The notes under the pieces were generated by a model. It was not told where the DNA came from and made no database searches. It saw only the letters and a list, made by a program, of their open reading frames with translations. Positions 1-8,872 of a stretch of DNA of 64,000 nucleotides are shown in pieces. Location of the stretch: positions 841,051 to 905,050 of the forward strand of contig NZ_RFLW01000002.1 in assembly GCF_003719295.1 (NCBI RefSeq), given 5' to 3'. The number at the start of each line of letters is the position of its first letter. Position 1 is the stretch's first letter. This DNA comes from Haliea alexandrii. Lineage in GTDB: Bacteria > Pseudomonadota > Gammaproteobacteria > Pseudomonadales > Halieaceae. Both the position numbers and the translations under genes were made by a program.

Positions 1-849
1 ATTCAGCAGCCGCAGCTCACCGTTCAGGTGGACATCACGCTGGGGAAAGGCGATGACCAGGCCCTCCTCACGGAACAGGGCCTCAATCTGGAACCGCAGA
101 TCGCTGCGGATCATGCGCAGCCCACGCTCCGCGGTGGAGTGCACCCAGAAATTCAACTCAAACTCCAGCGAACTGTCGCCGAAGTTGTCAAAGATCACCA
201 GAGGCTCCGGTGTTTTCAAGACATCGGGGTGCTCTTGCGCCACGCGATACATCAAGGTTTCGGTAAGCCGTACATTGCTCTCGTAGGCAACACCCACGCG
301 CACGGCGGTGCGCACCAGATCATCCACCAGTGTCCAGTTGGTCACCGTATTTTCCAGCAGCTGGCTATTGGGTATGAGCAAGTGCACGCCGTCAACGCGG
401 CGTATGCGGGTCGAGCGCGTGCCGATGGACTCCACGGTGCCGCGCACCTCACCCAGCTCAAGAAAGTCGCCGATCTTGATGGGGCGCTCCCACATCAATA
501 TCCAGCCGCTGATGAAGTTGTTGATGATGTTCTGTGCACCGAAACCAAAGCCAATTGCCACGGCACCCGAGACAAAAGCAAAGGCCGCCAGCGGCACACT
601 CAACAGGTCCAGCGTGGACATGCCCACAATCGCCATGCCGAGGATGAGATAGGCGCGAAAGGTGAGCTGCACAACATTGGGGTCGATGTTGCGCTTGAGC
701 ATGCGTGAACGCAGGAAGCGGCCACTCCACAGCACAAAGAAAATCCCGCCGACCAGCAACGCCAGTACCGTCAGCACCTGCGCCATGGTGATACTGACAT
801 CGCCAAAAACGATTAGAGGCACCTGAAGGATTCGGTTAAGCTGTTCCAT
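1..849 (-). CDS. MscS-family mechanosensitive channel (partial, C-terminus beyond left edge)
   Basis: Reading the minus strand from an ATG at 849 gives an open frame that runs off the left edge without a stop, about 283 codons. The N-terminus has two to three hydrophobic helices. A Gly/Ala-rich pore helix follows (AVAIGFGFGAQNIINNF), then the MscS beta-domain pattern WERPIKIGDFLELGEVRGTVESIG and IPNSQLLENTVTNW. These are hallmark MscS features, so it should be an inner-membrane channel that opens under hypo-osmotic tension. The plus-strand ORFs in this stretch are shadows. It is divergent from the CorA-type gene, with only 29 bases between the two starts, so both promoters must lie in or near that gap or within the coding regions. 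Confidence 0.9.
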   Translation of the reverse strand, partial: MEQLNRILQVPLIVFGDVSITMAQVLTVLALLVGGIFFVLWSGRFLRSRMLKRNIDPNVVQLTFRAYLILGMAIVGMSTLDLLSVPLAAFAFVSGAVAIGFGFGAQNIINNFISGWILMWERPIKIGDFLELGEVRGTVESIGTRSTRIRRVDGVHLLIPNSQLLENTVTNWTLVDDLVRTAVRVGVAYESNVRLTETLMYRVAQEHPDVLKTPEPLVIFDNFGDSSLEFELNFWVHSTAERGLRMIRSDLRFQIEALFREEGLVIAFPQRDVHLNGELRLLN

Positions 850-878
850 GCAGAGTTTCCTTGAAGGGTTGCGGATAC

Positions 879-1847
879 ATGATCAGGGCAAAATTACTCT
901 CTTCGCAAGGGCAGTACCAGACCGGCGACGAAGCGTTGATCGCGCTGTGGCGCGAACAGGAGAGCAGTACCCTCTGGCTGGACCTGGAAGGCGAACTCAC
1001 CGCGGACAGGCAGGAGCTGCTCGCCGCACTCAACTGTGACCGGCTGGCAGTGGCCGACTGTGTGCGCACCCGTCATCCGCCGAAAGTCGAAGAATTCGAC
1101 CACGATACGTTTATCCTCTTTCGCGGCATGACCAGCCTGGACGACGACCTTGAGCTGCAACCCATGCCGGTGGGGATGTGGGTGAGCAAGCGGCTGCTGA
1201 TCACCACTCACCCAGGCACGGCCATCAGTGTAAACCACTTCTGGGACCACGAAGAACAGGAGTTGCTACTGAAGACGCCCAATGTACTGGCGTTGCGCAT
1301 CCTGCACTACGTAGGAGGGCGCTATCTGGAAAAACTCATGGATTTTGAGGATACTCTCGCCGGGCTGGAAGACGCCCTGCTCACCGACCAGACCGATACC
1401 GTAATGAAGGAGCTGGTGGTCTACCGCTCCCGGCTGCGCAAGCTGTTGCGCATTTTCAATTACCACGAAGCACTGGCCGAGCACATTCTCCACAGCGGCA
1501 CCTCACACCTGGGGTCAGGCAAGGACAAGAGCCATCACGTGCGCCGCGACCTGTTCGACCGCTGTGAACGTCTGCAAACCCTGTGCTCCATGTATTACGA
1601 GATTTGTGGTGATCTGGTGGAAAGCCATATTTCCATCAGTTCGCACCAGCTCAACCAGACCATGAAAATCCTCACCATCATCACCGCCATTTTCGTCCCG
1701 CTGGGATTTATCGCTGGCCTGTACGGCATGAACTTCCAGTACATGCCCGAATTGCAATTCCGCTACGGCTACTTTGTGATCCTGGGGCTAATGGCCGTAC
1801 TGGCGGTGGGTATGCTCACCCTGTTCCGGCGGGTGCGCTGGCTGTGA
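879..1847 (+). CDS. CorA/ZntB-type divalent cation transporter
   Basis: 322 residues. The soluble N-terminal domain is followed by two transmembrane helices at the extreme C-terminus. The signature GMN of the CorA superfamily sits in YGMNFQYMPE between the helices, and a short basic cytoplasmic end (RRVRWL) closes the protein. The family forms pentameric inner-membrane channels for Mg, Co or Zn. The N-terminal domain looks closer to ZntB than to classical CorA, but the transported ion cannot be decided from sequence. I chose ATG 879 with an AAGGG upstream; an in-frame TTG at 861 is the alternative. It stands alone, and the next gene starts 80 bases downstream. Confidence 0.88.
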   Translation: MIRAKLLSSQGQYQTGDEALIALWREQESSTLWLDLEGELTADRQELLAALNCDRLAVADCVRTRHPPKVEEFDHDTFILFRGMTSLDDDLELQPMPVGMWVSKRLLITTHPGTAISVNHFWDHEEQELLLKTPNVLALRILHYVGGRYLEKLMDFEDTLAGLEDALLTDQTDTVMKELVVYRSRLRKLLRIFNYHEALAEHILHSGTSHLGSGKDKSHHVRRDLFDRCERLQTLCSMYYEICGDLVESHISISSHQLNQTMKILTIITAIFVPLGFIAGLYGMNFQYMPELQFRYGYFVILGLMAVLAVGMLTLFRRVRWL

Positions 1848-1927
1848 GCCTGCAATTCCCCCTTCACGGGCAAGGGCTTTAACGCTATTGTTCAGGCAAG
1901 AAAATACTATAACAACAGGTAAGTCCT

Positions 1928-3514
1928 ATGCGCCCAGTGAACCTCGCCGATGCCGGCTTCCTGATGATGGAGAAACGCCAGACCCCGATGCACGTTGGCG
2001 GTCTGCACCTGTTCAATTACCCCAAGGGCGTCGACCAGCGTAAATTCCTGCAGGAAATTCTCACCGCCCTGCGCACAGAGGAAGAGTATCGACGCCCGTT
2101 CGGCGAGTACGTCACGACCGGCCGCGCAGGGCCGCTACGGCTCTACTGGGAAACCGACGACCATTTCGACATCGACTACCATGTACGGCATTCCGCCCTG
2201 CCCCAGCCCGGTCGCTACCGCGAGCTCTTCATGCTCGTTTCGCGCTTGCACAGCACGCTACTGGACCGTACCCGCCCCCTGTGGGAAACCCACCTGATCG
2301 AAGGGCTGCAGAACAATCAGTTCGCGCTCTATAGCAAGGTGCACCACGCCGCCACCGATGGCGCCTCGGCGATGCACATGATGAATGCCATGTACTCAAA
2401 GAGTACGCGCACCCGGGCACGCCACTCCGCGCTCTCGCACGAAGCCTATGAGCGCTACAAATCCCAGCGACTGCCGCCGGCGACCGGCCGTATCGAGCCC
2501 CGGGGGCGGGAGTTGAAAAACGTGTTGGACGCGTTGCGCCAACAGTATGACACGACCACCAGTCTGATGAGTGCCTTCCGTCAGTTCGGGGGCGCCTTTT
2601 TCGGCCGCAGCGGCAGCCTTGCAGTGCCTTGGCATCAGGTGCCACGTACGTCTATCAATACCAACGTCACGGGTTCCAGGCGGTTTGTGGCGCAATCCTT
2701 CGACTTCGAACGCGTACGCGGTGTCTGCAAGGCAACCGATGCCACTGTAAACGACGTGGTGCTGGCCATGTGCGCCGGTGCCCTGCGTCGCTACCTCGCA
2801 AGCCAGCATGAGCGCCCACCGAACTCTCTGAAGGCCATGGCGCCCGTATCGCTGCGCGATGCCAGCGACCTCGATTCATCCAACGCCGTCGGTTTCATTA
2901 CGGCCGACCTGGCCACCGACATTGCCGATCCGGAGCAGCGCCTGCGCAAGATCCAGGCCTCCATGGCGGCCGGCAAAGACCTGCTGCGCAGCATGTCGCA
3001 ACGTGAGGCGACGCTGTTCATGCAGATCACCCAGGTACCCGCGCTGCTCTCATCCGTACTTGGACTCGCCGGCCATTTCCCCGCTTTCAGCACCGTCATA
3101 TCCAATGTGCCGGGGCCGCGCGAGCAGCTTTACTGGAATGGCGCCAGTCTGGAGGGCGTTTATCCAGCTTCCATCGTCTTCGACGGCTTCGCCATGAACA
3201 TCACTCTGGTCAGCTACCGCAAACAGCTGGACTTCGGCATCGTGGCCTGCCGCCGCTCCATACCGCAAGTACAGCGCATCATCGACTACCTGGAAGAGGC
3301 GCTGGTGGAGCTGGAAGAGCTCGCCGGTCTGCGTACTGCACCCCGGCGCAAGCCCCACACCAAAGCGAAATCGTCAGCCGCCACCAAGCCCAAAAAAAAG
3401 CCCACAGCCAAAGCCAAAGCTGGCAAGGCGACCACGAGGAAGCCGGCTGCACGCACCAAACGGTCGCGTGTCAGCAAACCCAAACTGGCGGGCACCGCCA
3501 CCGTAAAAGGATGA
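1928..3514 (+). CDS. Wax ester synthase/diacylglycerol acyltransferase (WS/DGAT) with Lys/Ala-rich tail
   Basis: 528 residues. The catalytic HHxxxDG motif is present as HHAATDG at residues 139-145, with His140 as expected general base. The downstream PLW, ND (NDVVLAMCAGALRRYL) and SNVPGP segments typical of bacterial WS/DGATs are also visible. The enzyme esterifies fatty alcohols or diacylglycerol with acyl-CoA to make wax esters or triacylglycerol stores at the inner membrane. The last 60 or so residues are an unusual extension rich in Lys, Ala, Pro and Arg, resembling a histone-H1 tail. The DUF853 ATPase gene follows 10 bases later, so the two are probably co-transcribed. Confidence 0.93.
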   Translation: MRPVNLADAGFLMMEKRQTPMHVGGLHLFNYPKGVDQRKFLQEILTALRTEEEYRRPFGEYVTTGRAGPLRLYWETDDHFDIDYHVRHSALPQPGRYRELFMLVSRLHSTLLDRTRPLWETHLIEGLQNNQFALYSKVHHAATDGASAMHMMNAMYSKSTRTRARHSALSHEAYERYKSQRLPPATGRIEPRGRELKNVLDALRQQYDTTTSLMSAFRQFGGAFFGRSGSLAVPWHQVPRTSINTNVTGSRRFVAQSFDFERVRGVCKATDATVNDVVLAMCAGALRRYLASQHERPPNSLKAMAPVSLRDASDLDSSNAVGFITADLATDIADPEQRLRKIQASMAAGKDLLRSMSQREATLFMQITQVPALLSSVLGLAGHFPAFSTVISNVPGPREQLYWNGASLEGVYPASIVFDGFAMNITLVSYRKQLDFGIVACRRSIPQVQRIIDYLEEALVELEELAGLRTAPRRKPHTKAKSSAATKPKKKPTAKAKAGKATTRKPAARTKRSRVSKPKLAGTATVKG

Positions 3515-3524
3515 CCGGGTAACA

Positions 3525-4988
3525 ATGAGTGAACAGATCCTGATCGGCGGTAACGCCGAGACACAATGCGGGCTGTTGCCACGCTACGCCAACCGCCATG
3601 GCCTCATCGCCGGCGCCACCGGAACCGGCAAAACGGTGACCCTGCAATGCCTGGCGGAGAGTTTCTCCGACCGCGGCGTGCCGGTGTTCATGGCGGATGT
3701 GAAAGGTGACCTGTCAGGCATCAGCCAGACCGGTACACCCCACCCCAAGGTGGATGAGCGCAACCAGCGCATCGGCATCACCGGCTACCAGCAGCGCGGC
3801 TTCCCCGTGGCGTTCTGGGATGTCTTCGGCGAACTGGGTACGCCGGTACGTACGACTGTGACTGAAATGGGGCCCGCACTGCTCACCCGCCTGCTCGACC
3901 TGAACGAAACCCAGGAAGGCGTGATGAACGTGGTGTTCGAATTCGCCGACAGCGAAGGGCTGCTGCTGGTGGACCTCGCGGACCTGCGCACCACGCTGGA
4001 ATACCTCGCCGAGCACGGCTCGGATCTCGGCGCGGGATTTGGGGTGGCCAAGGCCTCGGTGAACGCCATTCTGCGCCGGCTGCTGGTGCTGGAGCGCGAG
4101 GGTGGCCGCGCGTTCTTCGGCGAGCCCTCACTGGCGCTCAGCGATTTCATGCAAACCACCCGCGACGGGCGTGGCGTTATCAACCTGCTCGCCGCCAACA
4201 CGCTGATCCAGAGCCCGCGCGTTTACTCTACCTTCCTGCTCTGGCTTCTTTCGGAGCTGTTCGAAACGCTTCCTGAACTGGGCGACCCGGAGCAACCGGT
4301 GCTGGTGTTCTTTTTCGATGAAGCACACCTGTTGTTTCGCGACGTGCCGCGCGCACTGCTGGAAAAAATCGAGCAGGTTGTGCGCCTTATCCGCTCCAAA
4401 GGCGTCGGTGTCTACTTCATCAGCCAGAGCCCCAGCGATATCCCGGATGCGGTGCTGGGGCAGCTGGGCAATCGCATTCAACACGCCTTGCGAGCCTACA
4501 CGCCGCGGGAACAGAAGGCGGTGCGTGTGGCGGCGCAGTCATTCCGCACCAATCCGGCGCTGGACACGGTCACTGCCATTACCGAGTTGGGCGTGGGCGA
4601 AGCGCTGGTGTCCATGCTGCAGGACAAGGGTATTCCCGCCCCGGTACAGCGTGTGCTGATCCGCCCCCCCTGCTCCCGCATGGGGCCCGCGACTGCGCAG
4701 GAGCGCGCCGCCGTACTGGCACACGACCCCAACCAGCGCATCTACGGCAACGCGGTGGACCCGCGTTCCGCTCATGAGGTGTTGCGCGAAAGAATCGAAG
4801 CCGCCAGCGCGCAACAAGCAGCAGATGCAGCGAAGAAGCACGACAAATCCACGACCCGCAGTTCGAGTGGACGCCAGAGCACCAGTGAAGCCTTTATCAA
4901 GAGCATGGCACGCAGCCTCGGCTCTGCCGCCGGCAGCAGCCTGGGTCGTAAACTGTTTCGCGGGCTGCTCGGCTCCCTGCTCAAGTGA
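3525..4988 (+). CDS. HerA-like ATPase, DUF853 (YjgR) family
   Basis: 487 residues. A Walker A motif GATGTGKT lies at residues 30-37, and a hydrophobic Walker B segment ending in DEAH (VLVFFFDEAHLLF) follows in the middle. A later FISQSPSDIPDAVLGQLGNR stretch is typical of HerA/VirB4-like motors. The family is widespread and conserved but its biological role is not established. The C-terminus is a low-complexity Ala/Ser/Lys linker ending in a Gly-rich segment (SLGRKLFRGLLGSLL), as in YjgR. It follows the WS/DGAT gene by 10 bases; the functional link is unclear. It is a 'helicase' by name only, since no accessory helicase motifs can be confirmed here. Confidence 0.88.
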   Translation: MSEQILIGGNAETQCGLLPRYANRHGLIAGATGTGKTVTLQCLAESFSDRGVPVFMADVKGDLSGISQTGTPHPKVDERNQRIGITGYQQRGFPVAFWDVFGELGTPVRTTVTEMGPALLTRLLDLNETQEGVMNVVFEFADSEGLLLVDLADLRTTLEYLAEHGSDLGAGFGVAKASVNAILRRLLVLEREGGRAFFGEPSLALSDFMQTTRDGRGVINLLAANTLIQSPRVYSTFLLWLLSELFETLPELGDPEQPVLVFFFDEAHLLFRDVPRALLEKIEQVVRLIRSKGVGVYFISQSPSDIPDAVLGQLGNRIQHALRAYTPREQKAVRVAAQSFRTNPALDTVTAITELGVGEALVSMLQDKGIPAPVQRVLIRPPCSRMGPATAQERAAVLAHDPNQRIYGNAVDPRSAHEVLRERIEAASAQQAADAAKKHDKSTTRSSSGRQSTSEAFIKSMARSLGSAAGSSLGRKLFRGLLGSLLK

Positions 4989-5111
4989 GCCGCCCGCTGC
5001 GCGCCCGATGGAACTCGCCTGTGGTTCCCGCGGTCTACTGCTGACAATCGCCCTGTCATCGCCTGCGCGCTGTCGCGCGTAACAACCGCGACCCATCACA
5101 GGAGAGCTCTC

Positions 5112-6248
5112 ATGCGCAATACCGCCAGGCTGGCAGCCATGCTGCTGGTTTCACTCATCACCGCCACCGCGGGCCATGCTCGTTCGGCCTACGCGCCCGA
5201 TAACGAGAATCTGGCCGTCGCGACCTTTGCCGGCGGCTGTTTCTGGTGTGTCGAGGAAGGATTCGAGAAGATACCCGGCGTGGTGGAAGCCGTTTCCGGC
5301 TACAGCGGCGGCAAGGAAACCAACCCCAGCTACGAACAGGTCTCCGCGGGCCAGACCGGTCACACGGAGGCGGTGCAGGTGTACTACGATCCCGCGGTAA
5401 TCACCTACGAAGGCCTGGTAGAAGGCTTCTGGCGTTTCATGGACCCGACCGACAGCGCCGGACAATTCGTCGACCGTGGTCGCCAGTACCGCCCGGCCAT
5501 TTTCTACCATTCACCGGAACAGCAACGCACAGCGCAGGCATCGCGCGATGCGTTGCAGGCATCCGGACGCTACGACGAACCGGTTGTGATTGAAATCACG
5601 CCATTCACAACGTTCTACGATGCCGAAGCCTATCATCAGGACTACGCCAGCAAGAATCCGCTGCGCTACAAGTTCTACACCTTCAACTCCGGCCGCTATC
5701 AATTCATTGACCGGGTGTGGGGCAACGACCAGACGCTGGATTTCTCGCGTTTCCAGCCCACCACAAACAGTGAAGGCAAACAGGCCGGCTTCGATCCCGC
5801 AACGTTCACGCGCCCGTCGGACGCCGCCTTGCGACAGCAGCTGAGCGCAGAACAGTTTCGCGTGGCGCGCGAGGACGGTACCGAGCGCGCCTTCAACAAC
5901 CCCTACTGGGATGAGAAACGTGCCGGGATCTATGTCGACATCGTTTCCGGCGAACCGCTGTTCTCCTCTCGGGACAAGTACGTTTCGGGAACCGGTTGGC
6001 CGAGCTTTACCCAACCCATCACGCGCGACAGCGTTGTTGAGAGAGATGACAGCCGTTTTTTCATCGCGCGCACCGAGATACGCAGCCGCCATGCCGACTC
6101 ACACCTCGGTCATGTATTTGACGATGGCCCCGCACCGAGTGGCCTGCGTTACTGTATGAACTCGGCGGCCATGCGCTTTATTCCGCTTGAGGACATGGCC
6201 GCGCAAGGCTACGGCGACTATATTGCCGCCGTTACCGGCGAGGGCTGA
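5112..6248 (+). CDS. msrAB: Secreted bifunctional peptide methionine sulfoxide reductase MsrA-MsrB
   Basis: 378 residues. An N-terminal signal peptide (about residues 1-24) is followed by an MsrA domain with GCFWC, where Cys43 is the expected nucleophile. A C-terminal MsrB domain carries [18 protein letters not shown] and the catalytic [11 protein letters not shown], with Cys348. It reduces Met-S-SO and Met-R-SO in oxidised proteins. Export implies repair in the periplasm, where an electron donor would be needed; no thioredoxin-like domain is fused here. The MsrB half lacks the CxxC zinc pairs seen in many MsrB proteins, like other MsrA-MsrB fusions. The next gene follows after 8 bases. Confidence 0.94.
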   Translation: MRNTARLAAMLLVSLITATAGHARSAYAPDNENLAVATFAGGCFWCVEEGFEKIPGVVEAVSGYSGGKETNPSYEQVSAGQTGHTEAVQVYYDPAVITYEGLVEGFWRFMDPTDSAGQFVDRGRQYRPAIFYHSPEQQRTAQASRDALQASGRYDEPVVIEITPFTTFYDAEAYHQDYASKNPLRYKFYTFNSGRYQFIDRVWGNDQTLDFSRFQPTTNSEGKQAGFDPATFTRPSDAALRQQLSAEQFRVAREDGTERAFNNPYWDEKRAGIYVDIVSGEPLFSSRDKYVSGTGWPSFTQPITRDSVVERDDSRFFIARTEIRSRHADSHLGHVFDDGPAPSGLRYCMNSAAMRFIPLEDMAAQGYGDYIAAVTGEG

Positions 6249-6256
6249 CCCAAGCA

Positions 6257-7078
6257 ATGGCGCAGCGCCAACCCCAGCCGCCCCTGGGCAGCACGTCGCC
6301 CACGAGCTACCACCGGCTGCCCTGGGCGCTCTGCACCGCCATCATCCTGCTGCAGTGCGGTTTCTGGGCGGCCGGTGTCAGCGGAGGGCTGTGGAAAGCT
6401 GTGCTGGCCGCGCTGGAAATGGCACTGCTCGGTGGCTTACTGTGGAACGGCTGGCGCATTCGCAGGTGGGTATACCGCACCAGCAGCGCGCAAGCGCGCT
6501 CGCGTTCGGTCGCCGACCTGGCGGTTCTCGGGGTGGGGGTCTGCTTGCTCGGCGATGCCGTAAACCGCAATGTACCCGCGCGTTTCTACAGCTATGACAC
6601 CGTTGTGCAGCACAGCTACCTGGCGGATTCCGTCTGGTTCTTTTTCCCCGGCTATGCCTTGCTGATCGCCGCCGTGTGGCTCGCCACTGCAGGCCGCGTT
6701 AGCCCCGTGTGGCGGGCGCTGTCATTGGCCGTGGCCGCTGCCGGTGGCGGCTTCGCGTTCAGTCAGGTGCTGCTGCCCGGCACTGCGGCCTATATCGCCT
6801 GGGTGACTGGCGCCTATTCGGTCCTGATTGCACTCATGTTGCCCTGTGCGCTCTGGATCTGGCTGGCGTTTGGCCGCAGCGGCCGCTGGGTGGCGCTTGG
6901 TGCGGCATTGGCCACAGCAGCCGATGGCCTGATCGGCCAGTTCTGGCTCTACGGCAATGGTTACTACCCGGGTATCGCCTACGCCAACTTCATGCTCTAC
7001 TTTGTTTCCCAGGCCCTGCTGCAGCAGTTGCCGCTGCTGGCTCAGAACTCGTATTCCAGTACCCCGCGGAGGGTGTAG
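6257..7078 (+). CDS. Hypothetical polytopic membrane protein
   Basis: 273 residues with about seven or eight hydrophobic segments spread over the length. There is a Pro-rich N-terminus and a conserved-looking middle (GDAVNRNVPARFYSYDTVVQHSYLADSVWFF). I do not recognise a family. The start 8 bases after msrAB suggests co-transcription, although the ribosome binding site is weak. Its last 37 bases overlap the 3' end of the convergent outer-membrane-type gene on the other strand (7042-7764). The hydrophobic periodicity supports a real inner-membrane protein; nothing visible points to a function. Confidence 0.72.
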   Translation: MAQRQPQPPLGSTSPTSYHRLPWALCTAIILLQCGFWAAGVSGGLWKAVLAALEMALLGGLLWNGWRIRRWVYRTSSAQARSRSVADLAVLGVGVCLLGDAVNRNVPARFYSYDTVVQHSYLADSVWFFFPGYALLIAAVWLATAGRVSPVWRALSLAVAAAGGGFAFSQVLLPGTAAYIAWVTGAYSVLIALMLPCALWIWLAFGRSGRWVALGAALATAADGLIGQFWLYGNGYYPGIAYANFMLYFVSQALLQQLPLLAQNSYSSTPRRV

Positions 7079-7764
7079 TCTGCCGTGGTGGCATCCAGCC
7101 CCCACACCACACCCGCTTCCCAACGCAGCGCCTGACGGCTGCCCAAACGGGCCACGCCCTGCAGCATCGGGCCGAGTGCCCGGGTATCCTCGCCCAGGTA
7201 CAACTCAAGCGCTGGCTCGATTAAGGGGGAATGTCGGTAGCGTGCCTGCAAAGCGGCGGCGGTTTCGAACTCGTCTTCGATATCGTCACCCCATTCGTAG
7301 ATCACACCGAGATTGGCGGTTGCGCTGAAGCGACCCAGCTCGCGCTCAAGCAACAGTGTGGTCGCGTACTCCCAGATTTCTTCGTGCCGGTATTTTTCCA
7401 GTTCGAACAGCACGCCGTAATCGAGCAGGAATTCACCCTGCTCCGAGAGTTGCCACAGCGCCTCCAACTCCCAGGCGTCAACGCTGAAGGCACTATCACT
7501 GCCTTCGCGCCCTATGAGGTAAGCCTCGGCAAACAGAAACTCCGACACCGCCCGTCCCAGACCCACGCGATGTGTCGCCTGACGCGATTCGACGCTGGAA
7601 GGCGCGTTGTACGCCTGCACGGTACGCCACTCCAGCTCCCACTCAAGCTGCTCTACATAGGGGTGATAAACCTTGTCCACAACGCTGCCATCCGCCAGCA
7701 CACCGGCAGACAATGACATGCCCATCACCAGAGATATTCCCCAGCGCTTAATCCTGAACTGCAT
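7042..7764 (-). CDS. Putative outer-membrane beta-barrel protein, last gene of the nine-gene operon
   Basis: 240 residues with a signal peptide (cleavage after about residue 24, ...SAGVLA-DG). The mature part alternates short amphipathic strands and ends in a Phe (GVLEYEF), the usual C-terminal signature of outer-membrane barrels. There is no recognisable enzyme motif. The start overlaps the end of the FTR1 permease gene by 17 bases, so it is translationally coupled to it. An outer-membrane role in metal entry or in release of the operon's product is an inference from position. The 3' end overlaps the convergent membrane-protein gene by 37 bases. Confidence 0.72.
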   Translation of the reverse strand: MQFRIKRWGISLVMGMSLSAGVLADGSVVDKVYHPYVEQLEWELEWRTVQAYNAPSSVESRQATHRVGLGRAVSEFLFAEAYLIGREGSDSAFSVDAWELEALWQLSEQGEFLLDYGVLFELEKYRHEEIWEYATTLLLERELGRFSATANLGVIYEWGDDIEDEFETAAALQARYRHSPLIEPALELYLGEDTRALGPMLQGVARLGSRQALRWEAGVVWGLDATTADYTLRGVLEYEF

Positions 7765-8530
7765 GCTTCACCCTCCCCATACGGCCCCACCAAAGCGCAA
7801 TACCCGCCAGCAGCAGACAGCCCAGGTAAAGGCTCACCTGCAGCGGACCGGGGGTCGCTTCGTACCCCAGTACCGCATACAGCAATTCGCCCACAAACGA
7901 CTGTTCACTGAGCAGTGCAGAGCTGTCCCACAGCGGGGACTGGTCCGGCAGCCAATCGACTTGTTCCAGCAGCATCGTGGCCTGCATGATCATTCCTGCG
8001 CCGATCAGTGCCAACGTGGCGCAACAGCCCGGTAGCGCCCAGCGCTGGGGCATGGCACGCAAGGCGCCATAGACCAGTACGCCAGCGCTGATACCGATCC
8101 CCATGCCCAGTGCACTACCCGCCCACACGGCAGCGGCGTGTTCGCCGAGTGCAGCAAAGGCGCGCACATAGATATGAATCTCGGCGCATTCGCGCACAAT
8201 GGCGCAGGTGATTGCCAGGGTCATCAACACGGTCAGCCATTGCCGTCGCCCCTCAGCGCTGCAAGCGAGCACAAGAATAGGCAGCAACAGCAGGTACACG
8301 CCGGCTTGCAGACTGGCGTTGAGCACTTCCTGGCCAGCACCGTCCAGAGCATCGGTAATCACTGCCAGAAACGAGGCGTACAGCGCCACACCAACGGCTG
8401 CCAGCGGCAGCGCCAACCAGAGCCAGCGCTGTCCCAAATGTATCCTGCGCGCCAGCGCCAACAGTGCACTGACCAGTACCGCTGCCTCGAGCACCTCGCG
8501 CAAAACGATCACCACCGAATTAAGAAACAC
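7748..8530 (-). CDS. FTR1-family iron permease
   Basis: 260 residues with about seven transmembrane helices. The two REXXE iron-binding motifs that define the FTR1/EfeU family are present as REVLE (11-15) and RECAE (113-117). The family moves iron across the inner membrane, in bacteria usually with EfeO/EfeB-like or cupredoxin-like partners. Here the partner is probably the small cupredoxin-domain protein encoded 9 bases upstream. The start is a GTG at 8530. Sitting downstream of a kinase/regulator pair and a putative diiron oxidase suggests it supplies iron under the same control, which is an inference. Confidence 0.9.
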   Translation of the reverse strand: MFLNSVVIVLREVLEAAVLVSALLALARRIHLGQRWLWLALPLAAVGVALYASFLAVITDALDGAGQEVLNASLQAGVYLLLLPILVLACSAEGRRQWLTVLMTLAITCAIVRECAEIHIYVRAFAALGEHAAAVWAGSALGMGIGISAGVLVYGALRAMPQRWALPGCCATLALIGAGMIMQATMLLEQVDWLPDQSPLWDSSALLSEQSFVGELLYAVLGYEATPGPLQVSLYLGCLLLAGIALWWGRMGRVKHAVQD

Positions 8531-8539
8531 GATGACGCC

Positions 8540-8872
8540 TCATTCAACCACCACCCTGCCCTGCGCTGTGCGCGGGTTGAACTCGCCAAAAAACGGGTAG
8601 ACACCCGGAGTGAGGGGTCCGATGAAAATATTGGCCTTGTTGCCGCCGAGAATGACTTTTTCGCGATTGAGCTCGTAACTCTCGAACTCCTCAGGGGTTG
8701 CGTCGCGGTTGTACACCACGAGCTTCACCTTGGTATTGGCAGGAATGCTGATTTCCTCTGGAATGAAAAGATGATCGCGTATCTCCAACTCAATGACCGG
8801 TGTTGCTGCCTGCGCCGCATTGAGCATCAGCAGACACAAGGTCACAGAGAGGTATCGGCAGAAGGCACTCAC
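8540..8872 (-). CDS. Periplasmic cupredoxin-domain protein (EfeO-cupredoxin-like)
   Basis: 110 residues: a signal peptide (about 1-22, ...NAAQA-AT) and then one cupredoxin-like beta-sandwich. The pattern TPEEFESYELNREK, a glycine-rich strand and GVYPFFGEFNPRTAQG is characteristic of the small cupredoxins found beside FTR1 permeases. There is no Cys in the mature part, and the position where I would expect a His after GEF is Asn. A classical type-1 copper site is therefore not evident. It starts at a GTG that overlaps the kinase stop (GTGA). The likely role is to hand iron to, or oxidise it for, the FTR1 permease encoded next. Confidence 0.82.
   Translation of the reverse strand: MSAFCRYLSVTLCLLMLNAAQAATPVIELEIRDHLFIPEEISIPANTKVKLVVYNRDATPEEFESYELNREKVILGGNKANIFIGPLTPGVYPFFGEFNPRTAQGRVVVE

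Noticed and set aside
28..730. Plus- and minus-frame ORFs opposite or out of phase with the MscS gene
   Set aside because: The minus-strand frame from 849 to the left edge encodes an unmistakable MscS channel; the others are shadows with no motif or initiation signal.
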